Shown here in pieces: positions 6,309 through 7,220 of a DNA stretch of 7,220 nt. Within the stretch, counting starts at the first letter, position 1; every line of letters begins with the position of its first letter. Location: contig DATJUC010000172.1 in the NCBI GenBank assembly GCA_035502675.1, positions 1 to 7,220 of the forward strand. The letters run 5' to 3'. This DNA is from DATJUC01 sp035502675. Lineage in GTDB: Bacteria; Vulcanimicrobiota; Vulcanimicrobiia; Vulcanimicrobiales; Vulcanimicrobiaceae. Made by a program: the position numbers and the translations under genes. The notes beneath the pieces were generated by a model, which did not search any database, was not told the DNA's origin, and worked only from the letters and a program-made list of their open reading frames with translations.

Positions 6309-7197
6309 CCTGATCGACCTCGACGATCTGGCGGCCGACGAACTCACCTATATCTTCGAACGGACGAAGGCGTTCGAGCGCAAAGAGCCGGGGCCGATCT
6401 TGGCCGGCACGGCGGTGGTGAACCTCTTCTTCGAGGCGAGCACGCGAACGTTTACGTCGTTCAATCTGGCGGAGCTGCGCTTGGGCTGCGACGTCGTGAA
6501 CCTTTGGCATCGCGACGCGAGCCTGGCGAGCAAGGGCGAAACCCTCGAAGATACTGCGATCACGCTGGGCGCGATGGGCGTCAACGCGATCGTCGTGCGG
6601 CATCCCGAGCCGGGATTTCCGGCGCGCATGGCGCTGGTCTTCGACGGGCACGTCGTCAACGCCGGGGACGGGGCGCACGCGCACCCGACGCAGGCGCTGC
6701 TGGACATCTATACCTTGATCGAAGAGTTCGGCGACGTGCGCGGGCGAGCGGTCGCCATCGTCGGCGACATCTTGCACAGCCGCGTCGCACATTCGACCAT
6801 CCGCGGACTGCGGCGGCTCGGCGCGCACGTCGTGCTGGTCGGTCCGGAATGCTTTCTCACCCACGATTACGCCCTCGACGGAGTCGCGGTCGAGCGCGAC
6901 TTCGACGCCGTGCTGCCGGGCGTCGACGCGGTCATCCTGTTACGCATTCAGCGCGAGCGCTTCGAGGAGATGCCGATTACCGACGAAGCGTACGTCGCAG
7001 CCTACCGGCTCGACGCGCGCCGCCTCGGCCTGGTGCGCGACGACGCGGTCATCATGCATCCCGGTCCGTACAATCGCGGCATGGAACTCGACGATTGCGT
7101 GCTGGCGCACGCCGGCTGGCGGTACGCCAAGCAGGTCCACCACGGGGTCGGCATCCGCATGGCCGTGCTGGATTTTCTGGTGCATGGGAAACGCTGA
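6292..7197 (+). CDS. pyrB: Aspartate carbamoyltransferase catalytic subunit
   Basis: The gene encodes a 301-residue enzyme that joins carbamoyl phosphate and L-aspartate, the committed step of de novo pyrimidine synthesis. Family motifs in order are FFEASTRTFTSF (46-57), the carbamoyl-phosphate loop SLASKGETLEDT (77-88), VRHPEPG (102-108), NAGDGAHAHPTQALLD (123-138), LHSRVAHS (161-168), LRIQRERF (217-224), HPGPYNRGME (256-265) and GVGIRMAVL (285-293). Substrate-binding residues R103, H131, Q134, R164, R218 and Q220 are in place by motif. Position 54 is Phe where the family usually has Arg (STRTR), and N58 replaces the usual Glu. The start is inferred to be TTG at 6292: GAGG at 6279-6282 lies 9 bases upstream, and the next in-frame ATG is far inside conserved sequence. 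It overlaps pyrR by 17 bases. No regulatory subunit gene (pyrI) is seen. Confidence 0.95.
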   Translation: MRIRRSLIDLDDLAADELTYIFERTKAFERKEPGPILAGTAVVNLFFEASTRTFTSFNLAELRLGCDVVNLWHRDASLASKGETLEDTAITLGAMGVNAIVVRHPEPGFPARMALVFDGHVVNAGDGAHAHPTQALLDIYTLIEEFGDVRGRAVAIVGDILHSRVAHSTIRGLRRLGAHVVLVGPECFLTHDYALDGVAVERDFDAVLPGVDAVILLRIQRERFEEMPITDEAYVAAYRLDARRLGLVRDDAVIMHPGPYNRGMELDDCVLAHAGWRYAKQVHHGVGIRMAVLDFLVHGKR

Positions 7198-7220
7198 CGG
7201 CCCGCTTCTCGTAAAAGGCG
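7184..7220 (+). CDS. pyrC: Probable dihydroorotase, N-terminus only (cut by the window end)
   Basis: An ATG at 7184, inside the last codons of pyrB and in another frame, opens MGNADGPLLVKG and is still open at the window edge. Dihydroorotases of the amidohydrolase superfamily typically begin with a short tail and a first beta strand of the form LLIKNG or LLVKGG, so the few visible residues fit well. Dihydroorotase catalyses the pathway step after PyrB, and pyrR-pyrB-pyrC order is common in bacteria. The gene overlaps pyrB by 14 bases, as pyrB overlaps pyrR. Only 12 codons are present and no catalytic motif can be seen, so the assignment rests mainly on context. An unrelated downstream gene, or an inactive dihydroorotase-like protein, remains possible. 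Confidence 0.6.
   Translation, partial: MGNADGPLLVKG

Noticed and set aside
1..7220. CRISPR arrays, tRNA or rRNA genes, insertion sequences or attachment sites
   Set aside because: No regularly spaced repeats, no tRNA-like cloverleaf, no transposase or integrase and no flanking duplications were recognised on reading the window.

Overview
The window is visibly GC-rich and densely coded. It holds five complete genes and the first codons of a sixth. It reads as ordinary bacterial chromosome: no insertion sequence, phage gene, CRISPR array, tRNA or rRNA was seen. Weak Shine-Dalgarno signals, two apparent TTG starts and strong G/C bias at third codon positions fit a high-GC soil-type bacterium. 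A lineage such as Candidatus Eremiobacterota (WPS-2) is a guess from the general look of the proteins and is not demonstrated.

Left part, minus strand (about 1-3087). Reading leftward, a LuxR-type regulator (3087 to 1744) made of helical repeats with a C-terminal LuxR DNA-binding domain is followed, after a 178-base gap full of small inverted repeats, by an exported PstS-like phosphate-binding lipoprotein (1565 to 48). The latter ends just before a strong hairpin at the window edge. No pstC, pstA or pstB gene is visible. The regulator may control its neighbour, but only their adjacency suggests this.

Right part, plus strand (3173-7220). valS (valyl-tRNA synthetase) is followed with almost no spacing by pyrR (UMP-responsive regulator/uracil phosphoribosyltransferase), pyrB (aspartate carbamoyltransferase) and the start of a probable pyrC (dihydroorotase). 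The gap is 1 base between valS and pyrR. There are overlaps of 17 bases (pyrR/pyrB) and 14 bases (pyrB/pyrC). This looks like one translationally coupled unit for de novo pyrimidine synthesis with a tRNA synthetase at its head. There is no room for the classic PyrR attenuator between these genes, and several residues that contact pyr mRNA in Bacillus PyrR are changed here.

The two parts are transcribed away from each other across a short region (3088-3172) that carries a TTAA/GGCC dyad. Nothing in the window amounts to a clearly new system. The most notable points are the unusual PyrR and PyrB residues, the synthetase-pyrimidine operon layout, and the enlarged cysteine-bearing PstS-like protein.
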